Assembly (NCBI GenBank): GCA_021371995.1
Contig: JAJFVA010000035.1
Span: forward strand, 1-64,000
Direction of reading: 5' to 3'
Length of the DNA: 64,000 nucleotides
From: Methanoregulaceae archaeon
GTDB taxonomy: Archaea > Halobacteriota > Methanomicrobia > Methanomicrobiales > Methanospirillaceae
This document shows, piece after piece, positions 26,001-34,724 of the stretch. The stretch's first letter is position 1. Every line of letters starts with the position of its first letter. The translations under genes and the position numbers were made by a program. The notes below the pieces were generated by a model. The model was given only the letters and a program-made list of their open reading frames with translations, did no database searches and was not told the DNA's origin.

Positions 26001-26046
26001 ATTATAGAATATTAGTACAATAGTATAATTTTATTTACTCAATAGG

Positions 26047-26060
26047 AGAATTTATACTCC
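26047..26060 (+). promoter_or_regulatory. Promoter of the ABC transporter operon
   Basis: A TATA-like TTTATACT at 26051-26058 is centred about 27 bp before the ATG at 26081. No Shine-Dalgarno precedes the ATG. A leaderless transcript is therefore likely. Confidence 0.45.
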
Positions 26061-26080
26061 ATCAGCCAGACCTAGTTTTC

Positions 26081-27286
26081 ATGCAGATATCAAAAATGAT
26101 CGCTGTTGGTGCAGTGATGGCGATCGCCCTGCTAATCGCCGGGTGTATCACCCCCGCACCCCCTGCAGAGAACTCGGTCTCGGTTATCTACACCAAGGGG
26201 ACCGGCCCGATGCCCACCCTCCTTGCAACGGACCAGATTGACGGCTATATTGCCTGGCAGCCATTTGTCGAGGTCGCTCCACTCGCCGGGATAGGAAAAG
26301 TCCTCATCTATTCCGGTGACCTCCCCCCTGCCGGCCGGTGGCAGAACCATCCCTGTTGTGTCTTTACTGCCCGACAGGATGCCATCGACAATAACCCTGA
26401 CCTGACCAATGCCCTGACCGCCGCTCTTATCCTCTCGACCCGCTACATCGAAGATAACCCGAATGAGAGTGCCGAGATTGTCGCGGACTGGCTTGCCGGA
26501 AAAGGCAATTTCACGTATGGAGATATTTCTGTTTCATCGGTTGAAGTGCTCCAGCGGGCATTCCCGACTGTCAAATTTGTGAATGAACCCACAGACGACT
26601 GGAAGAATGATACTCTTGAATTTGTCTATGCCCAGCGGGAACTGGGCGTACTGACCGGATCCCTTGTAAATACCACGGATAAGGAGTCAATTGATCTTCT
26701 ATTTGACAGCAAGCCCTACGATTCAGCCGATTCCATGATCCAGTCTGGAGTCATCACCACTCCTGCAGTACAGAGCAAACCGATCGGGCTGGGATACCTG
26801 ATGTCCGACCACCATGCAGCCCTTTTTGTGGCGGTCAAGAACTGGAAATACTTCGAGGACACATATGGTATTGCTATCAAACCGCGCGACCTGACCGCAT
26901 CACGCCCTGACGTTGCCGACCTTATCGTGAACGGGCAGCCCGTTGCAGAGCTCAGGCTCGTCTCTGCAGATGCAGGACCGCAGCTGATGCAACTATCTTC
27001 CACAGATACGATCCAGTATGCGCTCGTGGGCAATCCCCCGGCTATCGCGGCAATCGATAAGGGGACCCCGGTAAAGATCATTATGGCTGTCAACGAAGAG
27101 GGATCAGGGATTGTCCTTGCAGAGGATGCCCCGGCCAATGACTGGGACAGCTTTGTTACATGGGCAAAAACCCGCTCAGCCAGCGGCCAGCCCCTGAAGA
27201 TAGCAGCACCGGGGAAGGGATCGATCCAGGATGTGCTCCTCCGGTATTCCCTTGAAGAGAGTGGTTTATCAGTTAAGGAAGGATAA
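26081..27286 (+). CDS. NitT/TauT-type ABC substrate-binding lipoprotein, lobes permuted
   Basis: A 401-residue lipoprotein: signal with lipobox LIAGC (Cys22). The NMT1/SsuA fold is recognisable but in swapped order. Residues 32-225 match the half that is normally C-terminal: ATDQIDGYIAWQPF, GKVLIYSGD, NHPCCVF, and a helical segment ending in KESIDLLFDSKPYDSAD. Residues 233-401 match the normally N-terminal half: IGLGYLMSDHHAALFVA, YALVGNPPAIAAIDKGTPVK and GKGSIQDVLLRYSLEE. The ligand (sulfonate, nitrate or another anion) cannot be decided. It is the first gene of a binding protein-permease-ATPase operon. Confidence 0.9.
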   Translation: MQISKMIAVGAVMAIALLIAGCITPAPPAENSVSVIYTKGTGPMPTLLATDQIDGYIAWQPFVEVAPLAGIGKVLIYSGDLPPAGRWQNHPCCVFTARQDAIDNNPDLTNALTAALILSTRYIEDNPNESAEIVADWLAGKGNFTYGDISVSSVEVLQRAFPTVKFVNEPTDDWKNDTLEFVYAQRELGVLTGSLVNTTDKESIDLLFDSKPYDSADSMIQSGVITTPAVQSKPIGLGYLMSDHHAALFVAVKNWKYFEDTYGIAIKPRDLTASRPDVADLIVNGQPVAELRLVSADAGPQLMQLSSTDTIQYALVGNPPAIAAIDKGTPVKIIMAVNEEGSGIVLAEDAPANDWDSFVTWAKTRSASGQPLKIAAPGKGSIQDVLLRYSLEESGLSVKEG

Positions 27287-27298
27287 TCTATCAGGATA

Positions 27299-28066
27299 AT
27301 GAGGAGCCCCCTTACCCTCCTCCTCCCTGTCCTTCTTATTGTGGGATGGGAGGTTGCGGCTTATTTCATTGATAATCCGTTCATTCTTCCATCCCTTACC
27401 ACAGTTATCCCGATCCTTCTCCACCCGTTTTCTTCTGAGTATACTCTGGGGAGCGGAAGTCTCGTTGACAATGCTGCAGCAAGCCTGTTCCGGGTTGCGT
27501 CCGGATTTCTTCTCGCGGCAGTAATTGCCATCCCTCTCGGTATCGGTATGGGGCGCTCGCATTTCCTTCATGATTTTCTTGACAGCACTATTGAACTCCT
27601 TCGGCCAATTCCCCCCCTTGCCTGGGTGCCACTCGCGCTTGCATGGTTCAAGATCGGGTTCGTTTCTATCGTGTTTATCATATTCATCGGTGCGTTTTTC
27701 CCAATTCTCCTGAATACGATTGATGGGGTAAAGTCTGTCAAGAAGACCTGGATCGAAGTGGCTGAGACCCTCGGCGCCCGGGAACGCGATGTGCTTTCAA
27801 AAGTAATCCTTCCCGGCTCTGCACCAACTGTCTGGACCGGGCTCCGGGTTGGGTTTGGTATTGCATGGATGTGTGTTGTTGCCGCGGAATGGCTCCCGGG
27901 AATATCCCGGGGACTCGGGTATCTTATCCTTTATGCTTACAACTTCGGGCAGACCAACCTTATTATCGCAGGGATGGTGGTAATCGGCGTGATTGGTATC
28001 CTGATTGACCAGATCTTCAGGGCGGGTGAGAAGAGATGGTTCTCATGGAGATCGCTGGAACGATGA
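27299..28066 (+). CDS. ABC transporter permease, SsuC/TauC type
   Basis: A 255-residue BPD-type permease with about six transmembrane helices. The cytoplasmic EAA loop is VAETLGARERDVLSKVILPG near residue 160, which contacts the ATPase. It belongs to the NitT/TauT importer class. It starts 12 bp after the binding-protein stop and ends 34 bp before the ATPase start, so the three genes form one operon. Confidence 0.93.
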   Translation: MRSPLTLLLPVLLIVGWEVAAYFIDNPFILPSLTTVIPILLHPFSSEYTLGSGSLVDNAAASLFRVASGFLLAAVIAIPLGIGMGRSHFLHDFLDSTIELLRPIPPLAWVPLALAWFKIGFVSIVFIIFIGAFFPILLNTIDGVKSVKKTWIEVAETLGARERDVLSKVILPGSAPTVWTGLRVGFGIAWMCVVAAEWLPGISRGLGYLILYAYNFGQTNLIIAGMVVIGVIGILIDQIFRAGEKRWFSWRSLER

Positions 28067-28100
28067 GTGTGATGCAGGTATTCAAAGGAGTGTCCCGGCT

Positions 28101-28889
28101 ATGACCCTGGAAATCCTGAACCTTTCAAAGGAATTTCCTGTACCCGGACAGCCCCCGATCCAGGCGCTGTCAGGGATCACACTCACTGTGGGGGACAAGG
28201 AATTTGTTTCGGTTCTCGGACCTTCGGGGTGCGGAAAGACAACGCTGCTCCGGATTGTTGCAGGGCTCGAAACTGCGACTTCAGGATCCATCACGCTGGA
28301 TGGGGAGAGCATCGATCGACGGAGTTCTCAGATGGCCATGATATTCCAGGAGTACTCGCTCTATCCCTGGAGAACGATTATCGATAACGTGACCTTCGGA
28401 CTTGAGATGCAGAATATCGAGGAGAGACCTGCAAGGGAAGTGGCATTGGAGTATCTCCACCTTGTGGGACTTGATGAATTTGCCAACCGGTACCCTTACG
28501 AACTTTCCGGAGGAATGCGCCAGAGAGTAGCCGTTGCACGAGCAATGGCAATCGAGCCCCGGATTCTGCTGATGGATGAGCCTTTCGGGGCACTGGACGC
28601 CCAGACCCGGAATATGCTTCAAAAAGAGCTTCTTGAGATTTGGGAAAAGACAAGGAAGACCGTGCTCTTTGTAACACACAGCGTCGATGAAGCAGTGTAT
28701 CTCTCGGACCGGATTGTCGTGCTTACCGCGAGACCAGGCCGAATCAGGAAGATTGTGGATTCCTCGCTTGAAAGGCCACGGAACCGGACAAGCCCGGAAT
28801 TTGCGCGGATACGCAGGTGTGTCCTTGATCTTATCAACGAGAGCGGGCAACCAAAGGAAGATTTAATAGTGCATCCCCCCTCTTTATAA
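28101..28889 (+). CDS. ABC transporter ATP-binding protein, SsuB/TauB type
   Basis: A 262-residue ATPase: Walker A GPSGCGKTT near residue 40, Q-loop FQEYSLYPW near 85, signature LSGGMRQR near 135, Walker B ILLMDEPFGALD near 155 and switch His in FVTHSVDEA near 190. ATG 28101 has AAAGGAG about 10 bp upstream. The frame is open to 28005, but that stretch lies within the permease gene. It energises uptake by the adjacent permease and binding protein. Confidence 0.95.
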   Translation: MTLEILNLSKEFPVPGQPPIQALSGITLTVGDKEFVSVLGPSGCGKTTLLRIVAGLETATSGSITLDGESIDRRSSQMAMIFQEYSLYPWRTIIDNVTFGLEMQNIEERPAREVALEYLHLVGLDEFANRYPYELSGGMRQRVAVARAMAIEPRILLMDEPFGALDAQTRNMLQKELLEIWEKTRKTVLFVTHSVDEAVYLSDRIVVLTARPGRIRKIVDSSLERPRNRTSPEFARIRRCVLDLINESGQPKEDLIVHPPSL

Positions 28890-28920
28890 AGAACCGATAG
28901 CGAAGAGGAGTGACTGACAG

Positions 28921-29475
28921 ATGGTTCGAAAACCAGCCAAAATGTACAGGAATCTGGCAAAGAAGGCTTATACGAGAAGAGAATACATGGGCGGTGTACC
29001 CGGAAGCAAGGTCGTCCAGTTTGATATGGGAAACCTCTCCCAGGAATTTCCCCTCGAATTGAATCTTATCGTTGTAGAGTCCTGCCAGATACGTCATAGT
29101 GCGCTCGAAGCAGCACGTATCAGCATCAACCGAAAACTGCTCAAGGATGTTGGGAGGATGAATTTCCATCTCAAACTCCGGGTGTTCCCGCACCATGTCC
29201 TTCGCGAGAACAAGCAGGCAACAGGAGCAGGTGCAGACCGTGTCTCTGAGGGGATGAGACTTGCCTTTGGAAAGGCCGTGGGGACCGCAGCCCGGGTGAT
29301 GAAAGACCAGGTGGTTTTCACAACGTATACGAGCCCGCAGTACCTTGACAAGGCGAAAGTTGCCATGAAAGCGGGCAGCCACAAACTCCCTTCTCCTGCG
29401 TATTTCACCGTTGTTGAACGGAGCGGGCCAGTGCCTGCGGAATCCCCCGCACCGGCTGTCAACGAATCAGAATAA
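28921..29475 (+). CDS. rpl10e: 50S ribosomal protein L10e
   Basis: A 184-residue archaeal L10e (uL16 family). [11 protein letters not shown] at the start, [29 protein letters not shown] and [16 protein letters not shown] match family blocks. It lies near the tRNA binding region of the large subunit. Its TATA box (TTTATAAA at 28883-28890) overlaps the end of the ABC ATPase gene, and GAGGAG lies 12 bp before the ATG. It is not in a ribosomal cluster here. Confidence 0.97.
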   Translation: MVRKPAKMYRNLAKKAYTRREYMGGVPGSKVVQFDMGNLSQEFPLELNLIVVESCQIRHSALEAARISINRKLLKDVGRMNFHLKLRVFPHHVLRENKQATGAGADRVSEGMRLAFGKAVGTAARVMKDQVVFTTYTSPQYLDKAKVAMKAGSHKLPSPAYFTVVERSGPVPAESPAPAVNESE

Positions 29476-29554
29476 AAATTCTTATCTCCCTCCTTCTTTT
29501 TCGCCCTGATTCCGGACAGAAACGATTATAGATTTTCTTCGCCGAGTACTGGTG

Positions 29555-30391
29555 ATGGTGCTTCCAGAAGATGACTCACTGTACCGGGCCGTGGCAGACG
29601 CTACATGCCGGGCATTCCGGCAGGCAGAGACGATCCTCCCCCCTGATATAGTGGCGGCACTTCGCACTGCCGCCGGCAGAGAGTCATCTGCTGTCGCCCG
29701 ACATGAATTATCAAATATTCTCGAAAATATCGCTCTTGCAGAAAAGCTTGCCCTGCCTATCTGCCAGGATACCGGAGTGCCGGTGATTTTTCTCACCGTG
29801 CCACCGCATGTCCCCTACTCCCACAGGCTCCTCCTTGCTGCCAGCGAGGGAGTACGGAGAGCAACCCGGGATGTCCCGCTCCGGCCAAACGTCGTTTCGC
29901 CTCTCGAAAGAAAGAATTACGGCGATAACACCGGGCCGGGGATGCCGTCATTCCATGTATCCCCGGGTGACATCCTGACCGTTACCGTTCTCCCGAAGGG
30001 TGCAGGGGCAGAAAACATGTCCCGGCTGGCCATGCTTCTCCCGACTGAAAAGGACCAAATTCCCAAGTTTGTCGCGGAGACTATGCTGATTGCAGGAGGC
30101 AGGCCGTGTCCCCCTGTTGTGCTCGGGGTTGGAATAGGCGGTACATTTGACAGCTGTGCCGCACTGGCCAAGGAAGCCCTGCTTCTCCCTATCGATACCA
30201 TGGATCCCTTTGAACAGGAGCTCTGTGATGCTGTCAATGCCCTAGGGATTGGACCGATGGGATTAGGGGGAGAGACAACGGCACTTGCCGTGAAGGTCAG
30301 GACTGCTGCCTGCCATACTGCATCGCTGCCCGTTGCAGTGAATGTCCAGTGCTGGGCTGCCCGCAGGTCAACCATCGAGGTGAAATGGTGA
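29555..30391 (+). CDS. fumA: Fumarate hydratase, alpha subunit (class I)
   Basis: A 278-residue N-terminal part of class I iron-sulfur fumarase (TIGR00722-like). It contains CQDTGVPVIFL near residue 70, PGDILTVTVLPKGAGAENMS near 130, GVGIGGTFDSCAALAKEALL near 190 and GPMGLGGETTALAVKV near 230. Cys residues bind the [4Fe-4S] cluster. It interconverts malate and fumarate. A GTG at 29552 is an alternative start one codon upstream. A TATA-like ATTATAGA at 29525-29532 would give an almost leaderless mRNA. It heads the fum-kor-suc operon. Confidence 0.93.
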   Translation: MVLPEDDSLYRAVADATCRAFRQAETILPPDIVAALRTAAGRESSAVARHELSNILENIALAEKLALPICQDTGVPVIFLTVPPHVPYSHRLLLAASEGVRRATRDVPLRPNVVSPLERKNYGDNTGPGMPSFHVSPGDILTVTVLPKGAGAENMSRLAMLLPTEKDQIPKFVAETMLIAGGRPCPPVVLGVGIGGTFDSCAALAKEALLLPIDTMDPFEQELCDAVNALGIGPMGLGGETTALAVKVRTAACHTASLPVAVNVQCWAARRSTIEVKW

Positions 30392-30933
30392 ACAGAATCT
30401 GCCTTAAAACCCCGCTCGGTGATGAAGTCCTCTCGCTTCATGCCGGGGACCATGTCACGCTCTCCGGAATCGTGTATACCGCAAGGGATGAAGCGCACGT
30501 AAGGATGATGGAGGAAGGCATCCCCTTCAATCCGCAGGGAGCGGCAATCTACCATTGCGGACCCGTTATCCGGGACTCCCGTATCCTTGCCGCAGGCCCT
30601 ACCACCTCGTCGCGATTGAACTCCCTCACCGGGTTTCTTCTTGACGGGGGTGTGCGTGCACTCATTGGCAAGGGAGGTATGGGAACCGAGGTTGCAGGAC
30701 AGCTCCGGGATAGGGGGGTTTACCTTGCCTGTACCGGAGGGTGTGCGGTGCTTGCAGCCTCAAAAATGTCCTTAAAAGGCGTTTTTTTCGAAGACCTCGG
30801 AATGGCAGAGGCGATCTGGATCATTGAACTCGATTCGCTCCCTCTTGTTGTCGGGATCGATTCCCACGGAAATGACCTCTTTGCTGATATATCCAGAGAA
30901 GCAAACAAACAATTCCACATACAGTTCACCTAA
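30385..30933 (+). CDS. fumB: Fumarate hydratase, beta subunit (class I)
   Basis: A 182-residue C-terminal part of class I fumarase (TIGR00723-like). It has IVYTARDEAHVRMMEEG near residue 30, YHCGPVI near 58, GPTTSSRLNSLTGFLLDGG near 72, GKGGMG near 95 and the terminal FEDLGMAEAIWIIELDSLP. The start ATG at 30385 overlaps the alpha stop by 7 bp, and the upstream frame extension is inside fumA. It pairs with the alpha subunit to form the active enzyme. Confidence 0.94.
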   Translation: MVNRICLKTPLGDEVLSLHAGDHVTLSGIVYTARDEAHVRMMEEGIPFNPQGAAIYHCGPVIRDSRILAAGPTTSSRLNSLTGFLLDGGVRALIGKGGMGTEVAGQLRDRGVYLACTGGCAVLAASKMSLKGVFFEDLGMAEAIWIIELDSLPLVVGIDSHGNDLFADISREANKQFHIQFT

Positions 30934-30951
30934 CATACAAAGGACCATGCC

Positions 30952-31224
30952 ATGAGACTGCAGATAGATGAACGCCGGTGTAAGGGATGTAATCTCTGCA
31001 CCCTGGTCTGTCCCTACCGGATCTTCAAACCGGGAAAGCGAGCCAACCTGAGAGGGGTGATCGTCCCCGAACTCGATCGTCCTGAGCGGTGTGCCAACTG
31101 CCGGCTCCGCGACCTGTACGGAAGGACCCTCTGCGGCATGTGCCAGATGATCTGCCCTGATCAGGCAATCTCATGGGTTAAGGAAGAAGAGCATGTACCA
31201 AAAAAGGTGGCGATCGAATATTGA
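30952..31224 (+). CDS. korD: 2-Oxoglutarate:ferredoxin oxidoreductase, delta subunit
   Basis: A 90-residue ferredoxin-type subunit carrying two [4Fe-4S] clusters. The first motif is CKGCNLCTLVCP at residues 10-21. The second is CANC..., separated from CGMCQMICP by a nine-residue insertion. It passes electrons between ferredoxin and the catalytic Kor subunits. It begins 18 bp after fumB and overlaps korA at TTGA. Confidence 0.92.
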   Translation: MRLQIDERRCKGCNLCTLVCPYRIFKPGKRANLRGVIVPELDRPERCANCRLRDLYGRTLCGMCQMICPDQAISWVKEEEHVPKKVAIEY

Positions 31225-32321
31225 CCCGGACTGAATTTATGCAGGGGAATACGGCCTGCGCCGAGGGGGCACTTGCCGCTGGGTGCCGTTTCTTCGGCGG
31301 CTATCCCATTACCCCTTCAACTGAAATCGCAGAGCATATGGCACTCCGCCTTTCGAAAACAGGGGGAGTATTCATCCAGATGGAAGACGAGATTGCGGGT
31401 ATCGCTGCAGTGATCGGTGCTTCATGGACCGGGACAAAGGCGATGACTGCGACAAGCGGGCCCGGCTTCTCCCTGATGATGGAGAATATCGGGTATGCAA
31501 TCATGACCGAGACCCCCTGTGTCATCGTTAATATCCAGCGCGGAGGCCCTTCAACCGGTCAGCCCACGATGTCTGCCCAGGGGGACATGCTCCAGTGCCG
31601 CTTTGGATCTCACGGGGATTATAGCGTCATTGCTCTCTGTCCTGCGAGTGTCCAGGAGATGTTTGATCTGACGGTCGATGCATTCAACCTTGCAGAGCGC
31701 TTCAGGGTCCCGGTCTTCCTCATGGCTGATGAGATCATCGGGCATATGAGGGAGAGACTTATCATCCCGGACAGTGTCGTCTCCGAACAGCGGATACCGC
31801 TTGAGCCGGGAACTCTCCCGTTCAAAGCAGGGGAGGATCTCGTGCCGGGATTTCCCACGTTCGGAAAGGGTTACGGCGTTCATGTAACTGGCCTTACCCA
31901 TGATGAACGCGGATATCCCTGTGCCACCAGCCCGAAACTCCATGAAGACCTCGTAAAACGGCTTGTCGCAAAAGTTGAAGGAGCCCGCGATTCAATCACT
32001 TCGTGCGATATAATCAATCCTGAAGCAGAGACCGTTTTTATCTCTTATGGTGCCCCTTCCCGGACCGTGCAGCAGGTGCTCCATGATCACTCCGGAGACG
32101 GGATCGGGCATCTCAGGCTGAAGATGGTCTGGCCATTTGCCGAGTCGCTGCTCGCCCGCTTTAAAAATGCACAGACTTTTATCGTCCCTGAACAGAACCT
32201 CGGCCAGATATCCCGCGAGATCGAGAGGCATGTGGACGGGGAGGTAATATCCGTCCCGAAACTCGGCGGTGATCTCCATACACCGGACGATCTTTACAAA
32301 GTTTTGGAGGATGCACGATGA
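31221..32321 (+). CDS. korA: 2-Oxoglutarate:ferredoxin oxidoreductase, alpha subunit
   Basis: A 366-residue pyruvate:ferredoxin oxidoreductase domain I/II subunit. GYPITPSTEIAEHM near residue 30, QMEDEIAGIAAVIGASWTG near 54, TATSGPGFSLM near 77 and RGGPSTGQPT near 110 are conserved. The start is TTG at 31221, whose TTGA overlaps the korD stop; no other start would keep the conserved N-terminus. The complex converts 2-oxoglutarate and CoA to succinyl-CoA or the reverse. Confidence 0.94.
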   Translation: MTRTEFMQGNTACAEGALAAGCRFFGGYPITPSTEIAEHMALRLSKTGGVFIQMEDEIAGIAAVIGASWTGTKAMTATSGPGFSLMMENIGYAIMTETPCVIVNIQRGGPSTGQPTMSAQGDMLQCRFGSHGDYSVIALCPASVQEMFDLTVDAFNLAERFRVPVFLMADEIIGHMRERLIIPDSVVSEQRIPLEPGTLPFKAGEDLVPGFPTFGKGYGVHVTGLTHDERGYPCATSPKLHEDLVKRLVAKVEGARDSITSCDIINPEAETVFISYGAPSRTVQQVLHDHSGDGIGHLRLKMVWPFAESLLARFKNAQTFIVPEQNLGQISREIERHVDGEVISVPKLGGDLHTPDDLYKVLEDAR

Positions 32322-33106
32322 GCGAGGAGGAATGGCTCAGGCAGGACCGTCTTCCCCATATCTTCTGTGCAGGGTGCGGGAACGGGACCGTCATCAACTG
32401 TACTCTCTCTGCAGTGGAGCAGATCGGCTGGAAGAAGCAGGACACCATCTTTGTTTCCGGAATCGGATGCTCATCCCGTGCACCAGGCTACATCTCCACC
32501 GATTCGCTCCATACCACGCATGGCAGGGCGCTTGCATTCGCTACTGGGATTAAGCTGGCAAACCCGGGCCTGAACGTTGTTGTTTTTACCGGTGACGGGG
32601 ATCTCGCTGCAATCGGGGGCAACCACTTTATCCACGCATGCCGGAGAAATATCGACATTACCGTGGTCTGCATGAATAACATGATCTATGGGATGACGGG
32701 GGGACAGGGAAGCCCTACCACCCCGCTGGGGGGCCTTTCCACGACAACTCCCTACGGGTCCAAAGAGCCGGCATTTGATCTCTGCGGTCTTGCTTCCGCA
32801 GCGGGAGCAAATTACGTGGCCAGATGGACCTCCTATCATGTCCGTGAACTCACGAGATCTATACTGACCGGTCTTGAGACCCCCGGTTTTTCGTTTATTG
32901 AATCGCTGGTGCAGTGCCCTACCAACTACGGCCGGCGGAACAGGTTCAAACAGGTCACCGATCAGATCGAGTATTTCAGGTCCCATACTATCCTCGTAGA
33001 AAAGGCTGTACGGATGAAAGAGAAAGGGGAAGAAGTACCGGCGGACATGATTCTTTCCGGCGAATTTGTGCGGCGTAACCGGCCTGCACTCGGAGTGCGG
33101 CCATGA
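32318..33106 (+). CDS. korB: 2-Oxoglutarate:ferredoxin oxidoreductase, beta subunit
   Basis: A 262-residue thiamine-diphosphate-binding beta subunit. FCAGCGNGTVIN near residue 15, SGIGCSSRAPGYI near 45, HTTHGRALAFATGIK near 65 and VFTGDGDLAAIGGNH (Mg/TPP motif) near 90 are clear. ATG overlaps the korA stop by 4 bp (ATGA). The Cys residues would hold the [4Fe-4S] cluster near TPP. Confidence 0.95.
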   Translation: MSEEEWLRQDRLPHIFCAGCGNGTVINCTLSAVEQIGWKKQDTIFVSGIGCSSRAPGYISTDSLHTTHGRALAFATGIKLANPGLNVVVFTGDGDLAAIGGNHFIHACRRNIDITVVCMNNMIYGMTGGQGSPTTPLGGLSTTTPYGSKEPAFDLCGLASAAGANYVARWTSYHVRELTRSILTGLETPGFSFIESLVQCPTNYGRRNRFKQVTDQIEYFRSHTILVEKAVRMKEKGEEVPADMILSGEFVRRNRPALGVRP

Positions 33107-33642
33107 GGCACGAGGTCAGGTTCTCCGGCTTTGGAGGACAGGGAATTATTCTTGCTGCCGTAATTCTCGGGCGTGCAGCAGTCATGTATGACAACAAGTA
33201 TGCAGTGCAGACCCAGGTATACGGGCCTGAAGCGCGGGGAGGGGCTTCAATGAGTGCGGTAATTATCGATGACGAACCAATTCTCTACCCCAAGGTGGCA
33301 ACCCCTGACATCTACGTCATCATGTCCCAGGAAGGCTTTGAAAAATACGGGGCGGCAGCATGCGGCGAAGCCGAAATGCTCCTGGATAATACACTTGTGC
33401 ACTCCCGTCCGGCCTGCCGGTATATTGAGATACCTGCAACCAGGGAGGCGCGGGAAACGCTTGGAAGGGATATTGTGGCAAACATCATCATGCTTGGTGC
33501 GCTCGTGGCCGCAACCGGAGTGGTGAGCCGGACTTCTATAGAAAAGGCAATCCTTGATTCCGTTCCAAAAGGGACCGAATCCCTGAATATAAAGGCAATG
33601 AAGCGGGGCTTTGAGCTGGCCGAAGTGGAGAGTAACAGATGA
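33103..33642 (+). CDS. korC: 2-Oxoglutarate:ferredoxin oxidoreductase, gamma subunit
   Basis: A 179-residue gamma subunit of the 2-oxoacid:ferredoxin oxidoreductase family. FSGFGGQGIILAAVILGRAA near residue 5 and TQVYGPEARGGASMSAVIID near 36 are its hallmark blocks. It overlaps korB by 4 bp and sucC by 4 bp. It completes the four-subunit Kor complex. Confidence 0.94.
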   Translation: MRHEVRFSGFGGQGIILAAVILGRAAVMYDNKYAVQTQVYGPEARGGASMSAVIIDDEPILYPKVATPDIYVIMSQEGFEKYGAAACGEAEMLLDNTLVHSRPACRYIEIPATREARETLGRDIVANIIMLGALVAATGVVSRTSIEKAILDSVPKGTESLNIKAMKRGFELAEVESNR

Positions 33643-34724
33643 AATTTCTTGAGCATGAAGCAAAATTGGTCTTCGCAGACAATGGGATCCCAGTACCGCA
33701 TGGAGTCCTGATCCGGTCTGCTGATGAGCTGGCAGGGCACCTTGATACACTCCCGTTTGAGTTTGTTTTAAAGGCCCAGGTGGATGTAGGCGGACGGGGA
33801 AAAGCGGGCGGAATCCTCATGGCGGATAAAAAAAATGGAGTTGCAACCGCCAGAGACCTGTTTGGAACAACAATAAAGGGCGTTCCGGTGCGGGAGATCC
33901 TAGCCGAGGAACGGCTTGAGATCCTCCACGAGTACTTCGCCAGCATCGCTGTTGACAGGTCAACGAAGGAAGCCCTCATCCTCTTTACTGAAGAGGGAGG
34001 GGTCGACATCGAGACACTTGCACGGGAGCGCCCCTCGGCAATCAGGAGAGCATCTGTCTCTCTCCTGATGACAGAGATTCCCCCTTTTATGCTCCGTGAC
34101 CTCATTGGTAAAGCACCGAAGGAAGCAGGGAAGATACTCCAGAGTCTTTATACTGTATTTCGAAGGAAGGATGCTGTACTTGCAGAGATAAATCCTCTTG
34201 TGACCACCCCCTCCGGCATCTTTGCTGCTGATGCCAAGCTGATTGTGGATGACAATGCCCTGAAAAGGCAGGGCATCTCCCAAAACAGGGACCTGACGGA
34301 GCGTGAACGGGAAGCAGAGAAGCATGGGTTTTCCTACGTTGAACTTATAGGGAATATTGGGGTAATCGGAAACGGTGCCGGGCTCACGATGGCAACGCTC
34401 GATCTGATCGATTTCTTCGATGGAAAGGCAGCCAATTTCCTTGATGTGGGGGGCGGCGCTGACCAGGAACGTGTCAAACATGCGGTGCAGCTCGTTGCCG
34501 GGGTTCCTTCTGTCAGGGTGATCATTGTAAATCTTCTTGGCGGGATTACCCGGTGTGACGAGGTTGCCCGCGGGATTATCGATGCCGGTATCAGCCAGGA
34601 AGTTATTGTAAGGCTTGCCGGTACGAATGAGGAGGAGGGGAAATGCCTTCTCATGGAGAAAGGGTATCGCATGCTTGATTCAATGGAGCAGGCGGTCAGG
34701 GCTGCCGTGGAGGCGGTCAGATGA
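33639..34724 (+). CDS. sucC: Succinyl-CoA ligase (ADP-forming), beta subunit
   Basis: A 361-residue ATP-grasp subunit. LKAQVDVGGRGKAGGI near residue 45 and DAKLIVDDNALKRQ near 195 are typical. GNIGVIGNGAGLTMATLD near 235, LDVGGGADQERV near 265 and RLAGTNEEEG near 325 complete the family pattern. It couples succinate plus ATP and CoA to succinyl-CoA, with sucD. It overlaps korC and sucD by 4 bp each. Confidence 0.95.
   Translation: MKFLEHEAKLVFADNGIPVPHGVLIRSADELAGHLDTLPFEFVLKAQVDVGGRGKAGGILMADKKNGVATARDLFGTTIKGVPVREILAEERLEILHEYFASIAVDRSTKEALILFTEEGGVDIETLARERPSAIRRASVSLLMTEIPPFMLRDLIGKAPKEAGKILQSLYTVFRRKDAVLAEINPLVTTPSGIFAADAKLIVDDNALKRQGISQNRDLTEREREAEKHGFSYVELIGNIGVIGNGAGLTMATLDLIDFFDGKAANFLDVGGGADQERVKHAVQLVAGVPSVRVIIVNLLGGITRCDEVARGIIDAGISQEVIVRLAGTNEEEGKCLLMEKGYRMLDSMEQAVRAAVEAVR

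Noticed and set aside
28281-28850. 189-codon frame antisense to the ABC ATPase
   Set aside because: Walker and signature motifs on the plus strand show the real gene.
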